A stretch of DNA of 15,486 nt from an uncultured Clostridia bacterium. Lineage in GTDB: Bacteria; Bacillota; Clostridia; Christensenellales; UBA1242. Made by a program: the position numbers and the translations under genes. The notes below the pieces were generated by a model. The model saw only the letters and a list, made by a program, of their open reading frames with translations. It searched no databases and was not told where the DNA came from. Shown here in pieces: positions 7,701 to 13,898 of this stretch (positions are counted from its first letter, which is position 1; every line of letters begins with the position of its first letter). Location: the NCBI GenBank assembly GCA_944376785.1, contig CALWDV010000022.1, forward strand, positions 1 through 15,486, read 5' to 3'.

Positions 7701-8348
7701 AACAAACTTCGCCGTGAAATTAATGGTTTAGGTAATGTTAACGTTAATGCTATTGAAGATAGTAAACTACTTGAAGAACGTCATGGTAATCTTTATGTTC
7801 AAGCACAAGATTTAATTAAAGCAGAAGATGATTTAAAACAAATAATTAAAGATTTATCCGATGAAATGACTGCACGTTTTGATGAAGCATTCAATCAAAT
7901 TAATTCAAACTTTGGCATTGTGTTCAAAGAATTGTTTGGTGGTGGAAGTGCAAAACTTCAACTTGTTCAAACCGACGATATGCTTGAAGCAGGTGTTGAC
8001 ATTGTGGCAGAACCACCAGGAAAAAAATTAAGTAACATAACACTTTTATCTGGTGGAGAAAAATCACTAACTGCCATTGCAATTTTATTTGCAATTTTGC
8101 GTTTGCGTCCAATGCCATTTTGCTTGTTAGACGAAATTGAAGCAGCATTAGACGAAGCCAATGTTGCCAGATTTGCAGCATACTTAAAACGTTATTCAGA
8201 AGAAACTCAATTCATTGTTATAACTCACAAAAAACCAACAATGGAACATGCAGATGCATTGTTTGGTGTTACAATGGAAGAGAAAGGTGTTAGTAAAGTT
8301 GTTTCTGTTAAATTAACAGATGCAATTAAAAATATAGAGGAAAGGTAA
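4770..8348 (+). CDS. smc: Chromosome partition/condensation protein SMC
   Basis: ATPase of the SMC-ScpAB complex that compacts and segregates the nucleoid. The 1192 residues match the family length. The N-terminal head has Walker A GPNGCGKS (31-38). Two long Glu/Lys/Asn-rich coiled-coil arms (about 170-500 and 685-1040) flank a hinge (about 505-670) that contains GYNGSVKRLL and ends near GSITGGSK (664-671). The C-terminal head has the ABC signature LSGGEK (1093-1098) and Walker B FCLLDEIE with D1121 and catalytic E1122. Translation starts at TTG (4770), with GGAGG (4758-4762) seven bases upstream. The first residues NFKQIEMVGFKSFADP are the conserved SMC N-terminus, so the TTG choice is firm. 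The stop is one base before ftsY. The scpA and scpB partners are not in this window. Confidence 0.97.
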   Translation: MNFKQIEMVGFKSFADPIKITFDNGITAIVGPNGCGKSNVADAIRWVLGEQSSKMLRGTSMQDVIFKGTEKRKSMSFCEVSLLFDNSNKIFKTDYDEICITRKLYRSGESEYMLNRTTCRLKDITELLHDSGIGKSGYSIIGQGKVEEIINSKPIDRRAIFEEAAGIAGFKAKKVDAERKLERTRDNLVRITDIVSEIDRQLKPLKHQAEVAKKYLELKEKLKVLEVNAYIYQYDFAASNKAEIEEKINAIVEEMNLRQGKLDQVILDYNNTFEKVNTIDNEISNLRDVILNITVELEKQAGQTNLINEKIQTRELEVKRLNEELNKLNENEIAFSQELNNKTNELNNKKDKLTELNNTIKDVTVNYEKINSELTKSEDDAQETQRQLFETLSKLGDVKAQISALNAEKTTYSENLKSLENNLSTVKGKLIESRVNVSDCKKTIEKLNAKKQELSNEINEHLTEQNRLDSEFKQNESNLNNINSNILSLEHRKKMLEDMQREYEGYNGSVKRLLTDAEKNANLKSKIVGVLASLIKVPQNFQSAIEMALGSAVQNVVTHSDDGAKELINYLKQREYGRVTFLPINTIKERYFDNSFRKLLNGNGIFGVASELISYNKNIANVISNLLGSTVVVDNINTAVALAKQSHYSFRIVTLDGDVINPQGSITGGSKKAQVANLLSRETDIELSQKAILKLQTEKESTLKTISVLSNKLSAVNEIIKQKSNELREVEISFAAETERYEKYNSICVNLESESNSLTGEIAKTSQIIDAISNQLSKISSTENINENPTTTFEQTSNQFSEMRSKRDEYANKITNLKVEIASISSEILGLESEIERIKFTISNSKTMREELNKTIAQNNEQLNNLKSSFNNVNTSSNINVDIKKLNDTKEEVNNLTAEKSNLQTTLRSLEEERMALGTEVGKLQDKKHQQEINLSKIDTDIETLQERVWTEYELTYNTAQDYKVPEFDVKQGLVDINKLRREINGLGNVNVNAIEDSKLLEERHGNLYVQAQDLIKAEDDLKQIIKDLSDEMTARFDEAFNQINSNFGIVFKELFGGGSAKLQLVQTDDMLEAGVDIVAEPPGKKLSNITLLSGGEKSLTAIAILFAILRLRPMPFCLLDEIEAALDEANVARFAAYLKRYSEETQFIVITHKKPTMEHADALFGVTMEEKGVSKVVSVKLTDAIKNIEER

Positions 8349-8349
8349 T

Positions 8350-9240
8350 ATGGGATTTTTTTCAAAATTATTTGCAGGACTTAAAAAAACAAAAGAAAGC
8401 ATTGCAAACAAAATTAATTCAATTTTTGTTGGCGAACTTGATGACGAATTTTTTGAAGAGTTAGAGTATGTTTTAATAAGTTCCGATATTGGTGCAGATG
8501 CAACAGAAGAAATAATTGAAGAAGTTAAAAAACTTTCCAAAAAACAAAAAGTAAAAACTGCCGACGACTTTAAAGCACTGCTTAGAAGTGTTATGGTTCA
8601 AATTTTAAATGATGCAAATAACGATGAAATTTCATTTCCAGCATTAATAACTTTTGTTGGTGTTAATGGTGTTGGAAAAACAACAGCCATTGGTAAAATT
8701 GCTCACAAATTTAAAAATGAACACAAAAATGTTTTAATGGTTGCAGGTGACACTTTTAGAGCAGCTGCAAGTGACCAATTAACTGAATGGGCAAAAAGAA
8801 GTGGTGTTAGAATTGTTAAATACAGCGAAGGAGCAGACCCTGCGGCAGTAGTTTTCGATGGAATTAGTAGTGCACAAGCAAAACATGATGATGTTGTGCT
8901 TGTTGACACTGCTGGTAGGTTACAAAATAAATCAAATTTAATGGAAGAACTTAAAAAGATTGATAGAATAATTAATCAAAAATGGGAAGGCAACCATAAA
9001 AATTATTTGGTTATTGATGCAACAACAGGGCAAAATGCCTTATCACAAGTTGAAACATTTAACGAATTTGTTGGAATAGATGGAATTGTATTAACAAAAC
9101 TAGACGGAACAGCAAAAGGTGGAATTGTGTTTGCCATTGCAAAACAATTTGGAATTCCAGTTAAATATGTTGGTGTTGGTGAAGGCATTGACGACTTGCT
9201 TGAATTTAACGCCGAAGAATTTGTTAATGGAATTATTTAA
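8350..9240 (+). CDS. ftsY: Signal recognition particle receptor FtsY
   Basis: SRP receptor GTPase that docks Ffh-ribosome complexes at the membrane and SecYEG. The 296 residues contain only the NG core: N domain about 1-95, then G1 GVNGVGKTT (104-112), DTFRAAA (134-140), G3 DTAGR (186-190), G4 TKLDG (249-253) and GVGEG (275-279). The acidic N-terminal A domain of E. coli FtsY is absent. The protein starts MGFFSKLFAGLKKTK, an amphipathic basic/hydrophobic helix likely to serve as the membrane anchor (inference from known short FtsY proteins). AGAGGAAAGG at the end of smc serves as ribosome-binding site, and only one base separates the genes, so translation is probably coupled. The downstream hairpin ends the plsX-rnc-smc-ftsY unit. 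Confidence 0.97.
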   Translation: MGFFSKLFAGLKKTKESIANKINSIFVGELDDEFFEELEYVLISSDIGADATEEIIEEVKKLSKKQKVKTADDFKALLRSVMVQILNDANNDEISFPALITFVGVNGVGKTTAIGKIAHKFKNEHKNVLMVAGDTFRAAASDQLTEWAKRSGVRIVKYSEGADPAAVVFDGISSAQAKHDDVVLVDTAGRLQNKSNLMEELKKIDRIINQKWEGNHKNYLVIDATTGQNALSQVETFNEFVGIDGIVLTKLDGTAKGGIVFAIAKQFGIPVKYVGVGEGIDDLLEFNAEEFVNGII

Positions 9241-9267
9241 AAAAGTGCTTAAATTAAGCACTTTTTT
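9241..9267 (+). terminator. Intrinsic terminator after ftsY
   Basis: AAAAGTGCTT (9241-9250) pairs perfectly with AAGCACTTTT (9256-9265) around an AAATT loop, and the T-run reaches 9267. Two A residues of the ftsY stop codon could extend the stem. Confidence 0.88.
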
Positions 9268-9329
9268 GTTTTATTGAAACAATGGAAATAATATAACTTA
9301 AAACAAAATTTAAATTTAAAAATTTTTAC

Positions 9330-9358
9330 TTGACATTTGGTACTAAAAAAGATAGAAT
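9330..9358 (+). promoter_or_regulatory. Sigma-A promoter for ylxM-ffh-rpsP-khpA
   Basis: TTGACA (9330-9335) and TAGAAT (9353-9358) are 17 bases apart. It follows a terminator, and the four co-directional genes downstream have no other strong promoter. The predicted transcription start, near 9365, falls inside the inverted repeat described next. Confidence 0.78.
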
Positions 9359-9363
9359 ATACC

Positions 9364-9385
9364 TGTAAAGTTAATTTGCTTTACA
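9364..9385 (+). promoter_or_regulatory. 22-bp inverted repeat at the ylxM transcription start
   Basis: TGTAAAG (9364-9370) and CTTTACA (9379-9385) are perfect inverted copies separated by eight bases. The element begins five bases after the -10 box and ends 15 bases before the ylxM ATG. Its size and position fit an operator for a dimeric repressor. It could also form a 7-bp hairpin at the mRNA 5' end. It is not followed by a T-run, so it is not a terminator. Confidence 0.5.
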
Positions 9386-9400
9386 CTTGTTGGTTGTATT

Positions 9401-9721
9401 ATGGATTTAGAAAAAACAATTTATTATAGTTCACTTTTTAATATTTATGGTGAACTGCTAACTCAAAAACAACAAAAAATTATTGAAAGTTATGTTTTTA
9501 ATAATTTAAGTTTGGGTGAAATTGCTGAAAATTTTAATATTTCAAGGCAGGCCGTTTTAGATAGTGTTAATAAAGCTTGTATGCAGTTAAATAATTATGA
9601 AGAAAAATTGCATATTTTAAAAAATAATATAAACATAAAAAAACTGCTTGAAAATGTTAAAAATAATGTTACAAACAATAAATTAAAAAAAGAAATTTTA
9701 GAATTAATTAATAATTTATAA
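9401..9721 (+). CDS. ylxM: YlxM family DNA-binding/SRP-associated protein
   Basis: Small helix-turn-helix protein encoded just before ffh across Firmicutes. In Streptococcus it stimulates SRP GTPase activity. The family is also described as a putative sigma-70 region 4-like DNA-binding protein. The 106 residues hold the family pattern near the N-terminus (YYSSLFNIYGELLTQKQ) and a helix-turn-helix at about 35-58 (LSLGEIAENFNISRQAVLDSVNKA). The C-terminal third is a Lys/Asn-rich helix. No Shine-Dalgarno sequence precedes the ATG, unlike almost all neighbours with a spacer, although the N-terminal family match places the start here. ffh follows nine bases after the stop. The inverted repeat upstream raises the possibility of autoregulation (inference). 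Confidence 0.9.
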   Translation: MDLEKTIYYSSLFNIYGELLTQKQQKIIESYVFNNLSLGEIAENFNISRQAVLDSVNKACMQLNNYEEKLHILKNNINIKKLLENVKNNVTNNKLKKEILELINNL

Positions 9722-9730
9722 GGAGATAAT

Positions 9731-11050
9731 ATGGCTTTATTTGGAAGTTTAAGCGAAAAATTATCGCATGTGTTTTCCAAACTAACAAAGCGTGGCGTTT
9801 TAACTGAACTTGAAATTAAAAATGCAATGCGTGAAATTAGAATTGCACTTTTAGAAGCAGACGTTAATTTTTTAGTTGTTAAAGATTTAGTTTCAAAAAT
9901 AAGTGAAAAATGCAGTGGCGAAAGAGTTTTAAAAAGTTTAACGCCGGGTCAACAAGTAATAAAAATTGTTAATGAAGAATTAACTGCTTTAATGGGTAGC
10001 ACAAATTCGAAACTAACAATTGCAAGTAAACCACCAACAATAATTTTAATGTGTGGTTTGCAAGGAGCAGGTAAAACCACAATGTGTGGCAAACTTGCAA
10101 AAATGTTAAAAAAACAAGGTAAAAAACCACTACTGGTTGCTTGTGACATTTATCGTCCAGCAGCAATTAATCAATTAAAAGTTGTTGGTAAAAGTGTTGA
10201 TGTTGAAGTTTATGATGAAGGCACAAACAAACCAGAAAAAACAGCACAAAATGCTTTAAAATATGCCGAAAAGAAAGGTTATGATGTTGTTATTATTGAC
10301 ACTGCTGGTAGGTTGCACATTAATGAAGAATTAATGAATGAACTAAAAAATATTAAAAAAGTAGTTAATCCAACAGAAATTTTGTTAACAGTTGATTCCA
10401 TGACAGGTCAAGATGCAGTTACTGTTGCAGAAACATTTAACAACGACCTTGATATTACTGGTGTTATTTTAACTAAACTTGATGGTGACACTCGTGGTGG
10501 TGCAGCATTAAGCATTAAGGCAGTAACAGGCAAACCAATTAAGTTTTGTGGTGTTGGCGAAAAAATGGACGATATTGAGCCATTTTATCCAGACCGTATG
10601 GCTTCAAGAATTCTTGATATGGGCGACGTGCTTACATTAATTGAAAAAGCACAAGCAAATGTTAGTGAAGAAGAAGCTAAAAAATTAGAAAAAAAATTAA
10701 GAGAAAATTCCTTCACATTTGAAGATTACTTGCAACAATTCGACCAAATGAAAAAAATGGGAAATATTGCCGACATTTTAAATATGATTCCGGGTGCAAG
10801 TAAGTTTAAATTTAATGCAAATATGATTGATGAAAAGCAAATTGCACGAAACAAGGCAATAATTCAAAGTATGACACCATATGAAAGAAGAAACCCAGAT
10901 GTTATTAAGGGAAGCCAAAAAAAGCGAATTGCTGCTGGTAGTGGAACTTCAATTCAAGAAGTTAATGCACTATTAAAACAATTTTATCAATCAAAAGAAT
11001 TAATGAAACAAATGGCAAATGGTAAAGGCAGATTTAGAATGCCGTTTTAA
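9731..11050 (+). CDS. ffh: Signal recognition particle protein Ffh (SRP54)
   Basis: SRP GTPase that binds signal peptides and 4.5S RNA and pairs with FtsY to target nascent membrane proteins. The 439 residues comprise an N domain (about 1-95), a G domain with GLQGAGKTT (109-117), DIYRPAA (139-145), DTAGR (190-194), TKLDG (248-252) and GVGE (274-277), and a Met-rich M domain (about 300-435). The M domain carries the RNA-binding helix motif RIAAGSGTSIQEVNALLKQF (399-418), preceded by MTPYERRNPDVIKGSQKKR. AAGGAG (9720-9725) overlaps the ylxM stop and supports the start. The SRP RNA gene itself is not in the window. Confidence 0.98.
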   Translation: MALFGSLSEKLSHVFSKLTKRGVLTELEIKNAMREIRIALLEADVNFLVVKDLVSKISEKCSGERVLKSLTPGQQVIKIVNEELTALMGSTNSKLTIASKPPTIILMCGLQGAGKTTMCGKLAKMLKKQGKKPLLVACDIYRPAAINQLKVVGKSVDVEVYDEGTNKPEKTAQNALKYAEKKGYDVVIIDTAGRLHINEELMNELKNIKKVVNPTEILLTVDSMTGQDAVTVAETFNNDLDITGVILTKLDGDTRGGAALSIKAVTGKPIKFCGVGEKMDDIEPFYPDRMASRILDMGDVLTLIEKAQANVSEEEAKKLEKKLRENSFTFEDYLQQFDQMKKMGNIADILNMIPGASKFKFNANMIDEKQIARNKAIIQSMTPYERRNPDVIKGSQKKRIAAGSGTSIQEVNALLKQFYQSKELMKQMANGKGRFRMPF

Positions 11051-11091
11051 TTTAGGTTTTTAAATTTTTTTATTAAAAAAAATTGTATATA

Positions 11092-11100
11092 TATCATACT
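11092..11100 (+). promoter_or_regulatory. Weak possible promoter before rpsP
   Basis: The 67-base ffh-rpsP gap holds TATCAT/CATACT (11092-11100) with only a T-rich -35 region (TTTATT, 11069-11074). No terminator with a T-run is seen, so read-through from ffh is the simpler explanation. Confidence 0.25.
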
Positions 11101-11117
11101 AAAAAAGGAGAAAAATT

Positions 11118-11411
11118 ATGGCAGTTAAAATTAGATTAACACGTTTAGGAGATAAAAAATCACCATTTTATCGTGTTGTAGTTGCTGATTCAAGAACATC
11201 AAGAGACGGAAAAGTTATTGAAAAACTTGGAACTTATGATACTTTAAAAGACCCAGCAGAAGTTAAAATTGATGTTGAAAAAGCAAAAGATTGGTTATTA
11301 AAAGGTGCTCAACCAACAGAAACAGCAAAAACTGTTTTAGTTAAAGCTGGTGTTTTACCAGAAAGCACTAAAAAAACCGCTCCAAAGTCAGACACAAAAA
11401 AGAAAAAATAA
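11118..11411 (+). CDS. rpsP: 30S ribosomal protein S16
   Basis: Assembly protein of the small ribosomal subunit. The start MAVKIRLTRLGDKKSPFYRVVVADSR is the S16 signature, followed by RDGKVIEKLGTYD and a C-terminal half with WLLKGAQPTETAKTVLVKAGVL. At 97 residues it is slightly longer than minimal S16 because of a Lys/Thr-rich tail ending KKKK. AAGGAG (11104-11109) lies eight bases before the ATG. khpA follows after 19 bases. The rpsP-khpA-rimM-trmD order is conserved across Firmicutes, but here a terminator separates rpsP-khpA from rimM-trmD. Confidence 0.97.
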   Translation: MAVKIRLTRLGDKKSPFYRVVVADSRTSRDGKVIEKLGTYDTLKDPAEVKIDVEKAKDWLLKGAQPTETAKTVLVKAGVLPESTKKTAPKSDTKKKK

Positions 11412-11430
11412 ACTAATGTAAGGAGTTAAT

Positions 11431-11661
11431 ATGGATCAATTAGTAGCATATATTGTTAAATCCTTAGTTGATAATCCTGATAAAGTTGAAGTTACAACTG
11501 AAAACGAAAGTGAAAAAGTTGTAATTATTAAAGTTTCAGTTGATGAATCTGATTTGGGAAAAGTTATTGGAAAAGGTGGCAGAATTGCTAGTTCCATTAG
11601 AACAATAATTAAAAGTGCTAGTGCAAAATCTGGCAGACGTTTTATTGTTAAAATATCTTAG
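11431..11661 (+). CDS. khpA: KH-domain RNA-binding protein KhpA (YlqC)
   Basis: Small single-KH RNA-binding protein. In streptococci it pairs with KhpB (Jag/EloR) and influences cell elongation and division through RNA binding. The 76 residues contain the GXXG loop as GKGG (47-50) within LGKVIGKGGRIASSIRTII, and the C-terminal RRFIVKIS strand. AAGGAG just upstream supports the start. The position after rpsP is the usual one. It is the last gene before a strong terminator, so it is co-transcribed with ylxM-ffh-rpsP. Confidence 0.94.
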   Translation: MDQLVAYIVKSLVDNPDKVEVTTENESEKVVIIKVSVDESDLGKVIGKGGRIASSIRTIIKSASAKSGRRFIVKIS

Positions 11662-11663
11662 TT

Positions 11664-11692
11664 AAAAAGTGCTTTTTATGGCACTTTTTTTA
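11664..11692 (+). terminator. Intrinsic terminator after khpA
   Basis: AAAAAGTGC (11664-11672) pairs with GCACTTTTT (11681-11689), with an eight-base loop and a T-run to 11691. It begins two bases after the khpA stop. Confidence 0.85.
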
Positions 11693-11693
11693 T

Positions 11694-11722
11694 TTGTTAA
11701 TATAATTAAAATATGTTAAACT
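11694..11722 (+). promoter_or_regulatory. Promoter for rimM-trmD-rbgA-rnhB-yraN
   Basis: TTGTTA (11694-11699) and TAAACT (11717-11722) are 17 bases apart, and TGT directly before the -10 box makes it an extended element. It starts just after the khpA terminator, so the downstream five-gene unit needs it. The leader to rimM is about 60 bases with no clear structure. Confidence 0.65.
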
Positions 11723-11791
11723 AATTAGGTAATGATGTACTATGCAAAGTAAAAAAATTAGGAAAATAAAGGCATAATTAACGAGGAATAA

Positions 11792-12262
11792 ATGGAAAAA
11801 ATTGAAATTGGAGTTGTAACAAAACCACAAGGACTTAAAGGTGAATTTAGGGTTAAACATAACACAAATGCTTTAAAACTTTTTTCAAAATTAAAACAAG
11901 TTGAAATTAATAATCAAATTTTAAATGTTGAAAAAACAACTGACAGGGGTGGTTTTTTTGTTATTAAAACAAAAGAATTTAATTCTATTAACGAAATTGA
12001 AAATTTAAGAAATTTTAAAGTTTACACTTTTGTAACTAGTGATGTTGCAAATAAAATTAATAATAATGTTGGATATAAAGTTATTGCAAACGAAAAAGAA
12101 ATTGGTGTTGTTATGGAAGTTAAAAACTATGGTGCAACCGATGTTTATACTTTAACTAATGGCAAAACTTTTGCGTGTGTTCCAAATTTAATTATAAATG
12201 TTGACGATGAAAACAAAATTGTCAATGTTAATGCAAAAATTTTAGATGAGGTTATTTTATGA
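11792..12262 (+). CDS. rimM: Ribosome maturation factor RimM
   Basis: Binds S19 and the 30S head and helps 16S rRNA processing. The 156 residues are a little shorter than typical (about 165-175). The N-terminal beta-barrel domain starts IEIGVVTKPQGLKGEFRV (4-21), the family signature. The C-terminal PRC-barrel domain (about 93-156) contains the GYKVI-EIGVVMEVKNYGATDVYTL segment and an FACVPNLIINVD strand. GAGG upstream supports the start. The last four bases overlap trmD as ATGA, implying coupled translation. It ends on TGA, the clearest evidence here that TGA is read as stop. Confidence 0.93.
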   Translation: MEKIEIGVVTKPQGLKGEFRVKHNTNALKLFSKLKQVEINNQILNVEKTTDRGGFFVIKTKEFNSINEIENLRNFKVYTFVTSDVANKINNNVGYKVIANEKEIGVVMEVKNYGATDVYTLTNGKTFACVPNLIINVDDENKIVNVNAKILDEVIL

Positions 12263-12930
12263 AAATAACAATTTTAACTTTGTTTCCAAAAATGTTTGAA
12301 GCATTAAATGAAAGTTTAATTGGAAAAGCAATGCAAAAAAAATTGCTTGAAATTGAAGTTGTTAATTTTAGAGATTTTTCAAAAAACAAACATAAAAAAG
12401 TTGATGACTATGCTTTTAGTGGTGGAGCAGGTATGGTGCTAACTCCACAACCAATTTATGATGCTTTGCAAAGTGTTTTAACTAAAGATAGTTATGTTGT
12501 TTATATGTCGCCAAAAGGAACACCACTAACTCAAAACAAAGTTAAACAGTTATCACAAACAATAAAACATTTAGTTATAATTTGTGGGCACTATGAAGGC
12601 ATTGACGAACGAATTATTGAACTTTGTGTTAACGAGCAAATAAGTGTTGGTGATTTTGTTTTAACGGGTGGTGAAATTCCAGCAATGGCTCTTATAGATG
12701 CAGTAAGCCGTTACGTTGAAGGAGTTTTGCATAATAGTGATAGCACAGAAGACGAAAGTTTTTCAGATGGTCTTTTGGAATATCCACAATACACACGACC
12801 ACAAGAATTTATGGGATTAAAAGTTCCTGATGCGTTAATTAGTGGAAACCATAAAGAAATTGAAAAATGGAAACAAGAACAAAAAATTAGTGAAACAAAA
12901 AAATACAGACCTGATTTATTAAAAAAATAG
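12259..12930 (+). CDS. trmD: tRNA (guanine37-N1)-methyltransferase TrmD
   Basis: Methylates G37 next to the anticodon using S-adenosylmethionine, preventing +1 frameshifts. SPOUT-class knotted homodimer. The 223 residues carry MKITILTLFPKMF at the start, GHYEGIDER (110-118) and the VGDFVLTGGEIPAMALIDAV knot (130-149), with R151 and the catalytic D170 in SFSDGLLEYPQYTRP. The conserved early GGGxGMV loop reads SGGAGMV (54-60), with Ser at the first Gly. The C-terminus is somewhat short compared with the 240-250 residues common in the family. In most Firmicutes rplS follows directly. Here rbgA follows instead, and rplS lies three genes further on. Confidence 0.96.
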   Translation: MKITILTLFPKMFEALNESLIGKAMQKKLLEIEVVNFRDFSKNKHKKVDDYAFSGGAGMVLTPQPIYDALQSVLTKDSYVVYMSPKGTPLTQNKVKQLSQTIKHLVIICGHYEGIDERIIELCVNEQISVGDFVLTGGEIPAMALIDAVSRYVEGVLHNSDSTEDESFSDGLLEYPQYTRPQEFMGLKVPDALISGNHKEIEKWKQEQKISETKKYRPDLLKK

Positions 12931-12956
12931 TTATAATTTATAAAAACTTTATAACT
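12929..12956 (+). repeat. AT-rich inverted repeat between trmD and rbgA
   Basis: AGTTATAA (12929-12936) and TTATAACT (12949-12956) are perfect 8-bp inverted copies with a 12-base loop. The element starts inside the trmD stop codon. No T-run follows, so it is not a standard terminator. It may be an mRNA hairpin or chance. A TATAAT (12932-12937) inside it has no good -35 partner. Confidence 0.4.
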
Positions 12957-12972
12957 TTAAAAGGATTTTAAA

Positions 12973-13887
12973 ATGGACGAAAACATATCAAACATTAACT
13001 GGTTTCCGGGTCATATGACTAAGGCACTAAGAATGATGGAAAAGGAAATTAAAATTGTTGATGCAATAATTTACGTGCTTGATGCACGTGCTCCTTTTTC
13101 GTGTGTTAATCCAAAATTAAACAAATTAATTGGAAACAAACCAATAATTTATGTTTTAAACAAATGTGATATGGCAAATTTGGAAATAACAAAAGATTGG
13201 CAACAATATTTTTCTAAAATTGGTGCAAATTGCATAATGCTTAATTCAACAGAAAGTGGAACAGCAAAAAAAGTTGAGAATGCAATTAATTTGGCTTTAA
13301 AAGATAAAATTGAAAAACAAAAACAAAAAGGTTTTAAAGCAATAATTCGTGCAATGGTTTTAGGTGTTCCAAACAGTGGAAAAAGCACATTAATTAACAA
13401 TTTATGTGGTGTTTCAAAAACAATAACTGGAAACAAAGCAGGAGTTACCAAAGGCAAACAATGGGTTAAAATTGCTAGTGGAATTGAAATTTTAGACACT
13501 CCGGGAACTTTATGGCCTGTTTTTGATAATAATCAGGTTGCGCACCATTTAGCTTATATTGGTTCAATTAAAGATGAAGTTTTAGATGTCCCAAGTTTAA
13601 GTTTAGATTTAATTAGAGATTTAATAAAAATTGATAAACAAATTTTAATATCACGTTATAACATTGAAATTTGTGCAGAAGATGAACCAATTAATGTGTT
13701 AGAAAAAATTTGTGTGGCACGTGGTTTTTTACTTAAAAAAGGTGAGCTTGATTACGACCGTGGAGCATTTGCAATATTAAACGATTTTAAGCAAAACCGA
13801 ATGGGTAAAATTTCATTAGAAAAAACTAGTGATATTAAACAATTATTAATAAAAAATAGAAAACCAGAATATGAAAATAAAAACTAA
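12973..13887 (+). CDS. rbgA: Ribosome biogenesis GTPase RbgA (YlqF)
   Basis: GTPase needed for late 50S assembly in Bacillus. It is circularly permuted, which is visible in the motif order: G4 NKCD (63-66) precedes G1 GVPNSGKST (131-139), G2 Thr (T159 in AGVTKG) and G3 DTPG (175-178). The N-terminal INWFPGHMTKALRMM and VLDARAPFSCVNPKL blocks are characteristic of RbgA. The C-terminal half (about 200-304) carries the RNA-binding region. The 304-residue length is slightly above B. subtilis RbgA. AAAGGA upstream supports the start. It is followed after 11 bases by rnhB, the usual neighbour. Confidence 0.95.
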   Translation: MDENISNINWFPGHMTKALRMMEKEIKIVDAIIYVLDARAPFSCVNPKLNKLIGNKPIIYVLNKCDMANLEITKDWQQYFSKIGANCIMLNSTESGTAKKVENAINLALKDKIEKQKQKGFKAIIRAMVLGVPNSGKSTLINNLCGVSKTITGNKAGVTKGKQWVKIASGIEILDTPGTLWPVFDNNQVAHHLAYIGSIKDEVLDVPSLSLDLIRDLIKIDKQILISRYNIEICAEDEPINVLEKICVARGFLLKKGELDYDRGAFAILNDFKQNRMGKISLEKTSDIKQLLIKNRKPEYENKN

Positions 13888-13898
13888 AAGAGCTTAAT

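Noticed and set aside
7924..8181. Minus-strand open frames opposite the 3' part of smc
   Set aside because: They lie antisense to the conserved SMC head domain, have low-complexity translations, no ribosome-binding site and no family resemblance.
11051..11090. A-run and T-run able to fold as a hairpin after ffh
   Set aside because: The stem is only A-T pairs and no T-run follows it, so it is not supported as a terminator.
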